This document shows positions 60,601 to 64,000 of a DNA stretch of 64,000 bases, in pieces. The notes below the pieces were generated by a model, which had not been told where the DNA came from, did not search any database, and was given only the letters and a program-made list of their open reading frames with translations. The translations under genes were made by a program, and so were the position numbers. Each line of letters begins with the position of its first letter. Within the stretch, counting starts at the first letter, position 1. Origin of the DNA: Struthio camelus. Lineage: Eukaryota > Chordata > Aves > Struthioniformes > Struthionidae. Location: contig NC_090945.1 of NCBI RefSeq assembly GCF_040807025.1, forward strand, positions 39,239,088-39,303,087, written 5' to 3'.

Positions 60601-63585
60601 GATTGCAGCTTCTTCCTTGAAGTTGAAAATCTTGAATTCTTATCTAGGTGATTAAATATGTGACCTCCCATTACTAACTATTCTGTGTTTTCAAAGGTAT
60701 AGCCCCTCATCGATGGGATGAGAAGCTTCTCTTTTTATCTTGGCTTTTATCCATAGCCCCCTCCCTTTTTTTTTTTTTTAAGGGAGTGCTGTGTCCAACT
60801 GGATGTGAATTGCAAACTACACTGGTAAAACAGGAAAAAACTGTGAAATCAGTTGTTCATGATCTAAAAGACAAAGTGAACAAATTGTCCGACAGCTCTA
60901 CAACTTTCTATGAATATGTGAATATTCTAGATGATAAATTGGCAAAGAGACAAAAACAAAGAAAAGGTATGCTATTCTTATGAGTCACTAACGTAAACAT
61001 TACAATCTTTACAGTTATAGGGACATTGCTACCATTATTTGTTAAAGGGACTTCTTAAAAAAGTTAAAGATGCAGTAGAGCAACTATCTAGCAAACTAGG
61101 GTTCCATAACTATATCATCATAGATCCTAAAAAATACTCTGAGAGAGGAAAAGAAATGCATCTTACACCGAGGTAAGAGTAGTATGAGGCCCGTAGACGT
61201 AAGCGGCCCCCTTTTCTCGTACCTGTTCTCTCATGTCCATCCAGTTCCTTTATGTCCAGCTCCTGGCTCGCCACCATGGCTCTCTAGAAAGCAGCTTAAG
61301 TATACTTCTTTGGCAGAACATAGCAATACTGATAAATCTAATAGCCCACAAAGACATTAGCAATACATGTACATCCCTTTTCCAAGAATCTTTGCATAGC
61401 CTTTGCATGTTGTGGAAACAAGTAAAGTAAGGAAAAGACATGCATGTCCTTCTTCCCTGCTAAAGAAAGAAGCGACTTTTGAAGTTGTGCTTGCAGATCG
61501 TGTTTCATTATTTCATAGCTGGAAAACGTGTTGAAAACTAAGCTGTTTTTTAAATCTGTTTGCTTTTCTAGACAATGACGGTTTACTTTCTGAGTACAAT
61601 ACAGAAGTGGAAATGCACTATAATTACATAAAGGATAATCTAGACAATAACATCCCATCAAGCCTCAGGGTCCTTCGAGCAGTTGTGGATTCTTTACACA
61701 AAAAGATACAAAAACTGGAAAATGCCATTGCAACCCAGGTGGACTACTGCCGCTCCCCTTGTGTTGTTTCCTGTAATATCCCGGTGGTTTCAGGCAAAGG
61801 TACCTCATACACCTATAAAAACATCTTTCTCTTCTCACATTTACATCACTGTACCGGGTAATAGATGCATCATTTGATTTGCATGAACATTTGTCTGAAG
61901 CCTGTGACAGCGGTTGGGATAGCAGAAAAGCTGGCTAGTGTTCCGACATGAAAAAGCCTGTTGTGGATGGCTCTATTGGTCAGACCAAGTATCCTTTTAC
62001 CGCAAATCTGTCTTCATCGGTGGCCAGGAGCAGCTTTAAGAAATCTGTGGTTTGGGGACTTTGTAAGGTGGAGGTGATATATTTGTTATAGTTATGTTTG
62101 TGCCCTGATAGGTTTTTATTTCATGAGTTTGTCTAATTCAAAAAGTCATTGAAAAATATACACTCTTCAATCACTTAGGTTGAACGTTTACAAATGACTC
62201 TCTGGAAAAGTAGAACAATACAAATACATTCCTCTTTCTCCAATGATTCTTTCGTGTGATGTATCATGAAAATCAAAATGAAAGTAGAATTAGATATATC
62301 TTTAAAATTGTTCACATGCAATCAGCAAATAAGGACAAGAATACTGTTGAAGAAGAAGTTAAGAGCTCTTTCAGTAACAGACACTTTGGCTTATAATTGC
62401 AGAATGTGAGGATATTTTCAGGAAGGGAGGTGAGACATCCGAAATGTACCTCATCCAGCCTGATCCTTTCATCAAACCATATAGAGTATACTGTGACATG
62501 AAGACAGAAGGTGGAGGTGGGTGTGAAATAACTATGTTGTTTAAATGTTAATTAATATGAATGCTACAATAATCACTTGTACTAGTAACTATCCTTTATG
62601 TCATTTTTTTAAATTACTTGAAAGTGAAGTCTAATTAACTAGTTCAAAAAAGTCTTGTTGGTCATCTTCAGATGCACATTAGGCTGTTTCTTCAGGGAAA
62701 CTGGAAATAAATTACTGGGAAGGGATTGGTAGGTAAAAATATATCTTATAATGACAGGGTGGACAATGTCTAGGCAGACATGGAGGAGCTGGCTCATTTG
62801 TTATCCTGCCACTATGTGCTAGTTATCAGACTGAGGCATTCCTTCAAGTTCTGATTTTTCCACCTTTACTCATAAAGCAAGGAAGCCATATGCTAATCTC
62901 ATCTAGAGATGCAGGCAGGAGAAGGGCTATATCTTAATATTCTATATTCCTTTCTTAATTGCAGTTTAATTTAAACACTGTTATTCTTGCAGGCTGGACT
63001 TTGATTCAGAGCCGCCAAGATGGCAGCGTTAACTTCGGGAGAATATGGGATGCATATAAAAAGGGTTTTGGAAATGTTGCAAAGAGTGGAGGGAAGAACT
63101 ACTGTGATACACCAGGTAAACTTGTCAACAGAAAACCTGAAGAGTTCCTGTTACTAAAACTATTTTCTCATGTTTCTTGAAGCTCTTTGACTTTTTAAAA
63201 CTAACTAATCCACTTTAGCAGACCTACAGGCAAATCATAAAGTTGTCTTGAAGTACAGTGTGCAATTGATTTCTCAGAGCTCTCATCTGTTGTTTTCAGG
63301 TGAATATTGGCTTGGAAATGACAAAATCAGCCAATTTACCAAAATAGGGCCCACTGAAGTTTTAATTGAAATGGAGGACTGGAACGGTGATAAAGTTTCA
63401 GCTCATTACCAAGGTTTCACCGTACAGAACGAAGGAAACAAGTATCAGCTTTCAGTTAGTAACTACAAAGGCAATGCAGGCAATGCTCTGATGGAAGGAG
63501 CTTCACAGCTGCATGGAGAAAACAGAACAATGACAATTCACAACGGCATGTTCTTCAGTACTTACGACAGAGACAATGATGGATG
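57597..63585 (+). CDS. FGB: Fibrinogen beta chain, exons 1-7 (3' end outside the window)
   Basis: FGB is secreted by hepatocytes and forms the (AaBbg)2 fibrinogen hexamer; thrombin removes fibrinopeptide B to expose knob B. Seven exons give about 411 residues; human FGB has 491 as I recall. A 16-residue signal peptide ([16 protein letters not shown]) is followed by an acidic 24-residue fibrinopeptide B ending PGAR, then knob GHRPLDK at residue 41. The coiled-coil part starts with the disulfide-ring motif CPTGC (103-107) and ends with CRSPCVVSC. The fibrinogen C-terminal domain begins at CEDIFRKGG and holds [10 protein letters not shown] with an N-glycosylation sequon. Exons 2-7 have clean GT-AG ends and matching phases; the exon 1 donor is weak. 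The start ATG at 57597 has A at -3 and is the first in-frame ATG after the TATA box. The gene is intact as far as visible; the last exon lies beyond 64000. Confidence 0.96.
57672..59429 (+). other. FGB: FGB intron 1
   Basis: A 1.76-kb AT-rich intron. A pseudo-exon-like segment at 57929-57949, with good acceptor and donor motifs, is discussed in the findings. Otherwise no element is recognised. Confidence 0.7.
59430..59651 (+). CDS. FGB: FGB exon 2 (thrombin site and knob B)
   Basis: 74 codons from [15 protein letters not shown], then [17 protein letters not shown], ending [12 protein letters not shown]. Acceptor CTTTTGTAG, donor GTAGGT, phase 0 at both ends. The R-GHRP junction is the thrombin cleavage site. 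Confidence 0.95.
59652..60782 (+). other. FGB: FGB intron 2
   Basis: 1.13 kb, ending in a T-rich tract before exon 3. No element recognised. Confidence 0.75.
60783..60966 (+). CDS. FGB: FGB exon 3 (disulfide ring and coiled coil)
   Basis: [19 protein letters not shown] to [10 protein letters not shown], 184 nt, ending in phase 1. Acceptor follows a long T run, donor GTATGC. Confidence 0.95.
60967..61571 (+). other. FGB: FGB intron 3
   Basis: 605 bp between donor GTATGC and acceptor TTCTAG. Nothing notable inside. Confidence 0.8.
61572..61799 (+). CDS. FGB: FGB exon 4 (coiled coil, second disulfide ring)
   Basis: [17 protein letters not shown] to [17 protein letters not shown], 228 nt, ending in phase 1. 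Acceptor TTTTCTAG, donor GTACCT. Confidence 0.96.
61800..62402 (+). other. FGB: FGB intron 4
   Basis: 603 bp, no element recognised. Confidence 0.8.
62403..62516 (+). CDS. FGB: FGB exon 5 (start of fibrinogen C-terminal domain)
   Basis: [19 protein letters not shown] to YCDMKTEGG, 114 nt, ending in phase 1. Acceptor AATTGCAG, donor GTGGGT. Confidence 0.96.
62517..62992 (+). other. FGB: FGB intron 5
   Basis: 476 bp, no element recognised. This intron is used as a marker (FIB5) in bird phylogenetics. Confidence 0.8.
62993..63115 (+). CDS. FGB: FGB exon 6
   Basis: [18 protein letters not shown] to [11 protein letters not shown], 123 nt. It is one codon shorter than the human exon as I recall it (NTDGKNYC becomes SGGKNYC). 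An upstream AG at 62963-62964 is a decoy; the acceptor TTCTTGCAG at 62992 keeps the frame. Confidence 0.95.
63300..63585 (+). CDS. FGB: FGB exon 7
   Basis: [20 protein letters not shown] to TYDRDNDGW (Trp split by the intron), 286 nt, ending in phase 2. Donor GTATGT at 63586. Confidence 0.97.
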
Positions 63586-64000
63586 GTATGTACTTTCATA
63601 AGCTATTTTAAAAAATTAACTATTGAATCGTATGTCTCTCTGCTTAAAATAGAACTAGATATAGACTATTTTGCTAATTTGCTGTTAGTTTTCACAGAAT
63701 GTTATGGTATATTAAAATACGTTTTCTCCTTGCAATTTACCAGCCAAATGTTCATGCTGTTCCATTGACATAGCCAAGGGCAGAGTTTTCCCAGGTGAAA
63801 CTATGTGTTAGATTAGAAACAAGCACACTGAATTAACATGTTACTGTAGACAAATTGGCAAATCTGGGTGTGGTATATTCATTCTCAGAGACTGATGCTA
63901 GCAGTGCTGAGGACCATAGTCACACCTTATAAGGAATATTGGTCCTGACTCCAGTAACACAGTAATGGGCCTTAAAGAAACAGGTGGATAACATATCTTA
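63586..64000 (+). other. FGB: FGB intron 7, 5' part
   Basis: Begins GTATGTACTTTC and runs off the right edge. Beta-fibrinogen intron 7 is a standard avian phylogenetic marker, so it could identify the species. Confidence 0.8.

Noticed and set aside
62963-62992. Upstream AG acceptor for FGB exon 6
   Set aside because: Using it would insert 28 nt, break the frame and add residues absent from the family.
1-64000. CRISPR arrays, operons or prokaryotic mobile systems
   Set aside because: The window is vertebrate nuclear DNA with spliced genes. No spaced direct-repeat array exists; the only tandem repeats are short microsatellites and small duplications.

Overview
This is vertebrate nuclear DNA, most likely from a bird. 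Three split genes sit in an order that matches my memory of human chromosome 4q31: dachsous cadherin 2 (DCHS2, minus strand), pleiotropic regulator 1 (PLRG1, minus strand) and fibrinogen beta chain (FGB, plus strand). The avian call rests on three things. A CR1-type 3' end lies at 19.8-19.98 kb. DCHS2 exon 1 is extremely GC-rich within AT-rich flanks. Introns are short and recognisable repeats are few. Another sauropsid cannot be excluded, and I did not try to name a species.

Layout: 1-12425 is the start of DCHS2 intron 1, with no recognisable exon. 12426-14288 is DCHS2 exon 1, a single 621-codon exon inside a CpG island that also holds the promoter. 14.6-36.6 kb is intergenic, with old repeats, one isolated GC-rich island at 22.1-22.6 kb and a few candidate regulatory or structural motifs. 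36.6-50.33 kb is the complete PLRG1 gene, 15 coding exons giving 516 residues, with its CpG-island promoter at 50.0-50.65 kb. 50.65-57.39 kb is intergenic, with a MIR-like SINE and an unassigned GC-rich block. 57.39-57.6 kb is the liver-type FGB promoter. 57597-63585 holds FGB coding exons 1-7. The window ends inside intron 7, so the last exon is missing.

The three genes share no pathway. DCHS2 is a giant adhesion cadherin of the Dachsous/Fat planar-polarity class. PLRG1 is a WD40 subunit of the PRP19 (NineTeen) splicing complex and is expressed in all cells. FGB is a secreted hepatocyte clotting protein. Their promoters agree with this: PLRG1 has a TATA-less CpG island with paired ETS sites and an NRF1 site, while FGB has a TATA box with HNF1-, C/EBP- and IL-6-type motifs.

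I found no clear novel system. The best leads are a GC-AG intron in PLRG1 that the reading frame forces, a cluster of five MYB-type motifs in an intergenic GC island, a pair of perfect hairpins at 29.1-29.2 kb, and an ambiguous exon 1 splice donor in FGB.
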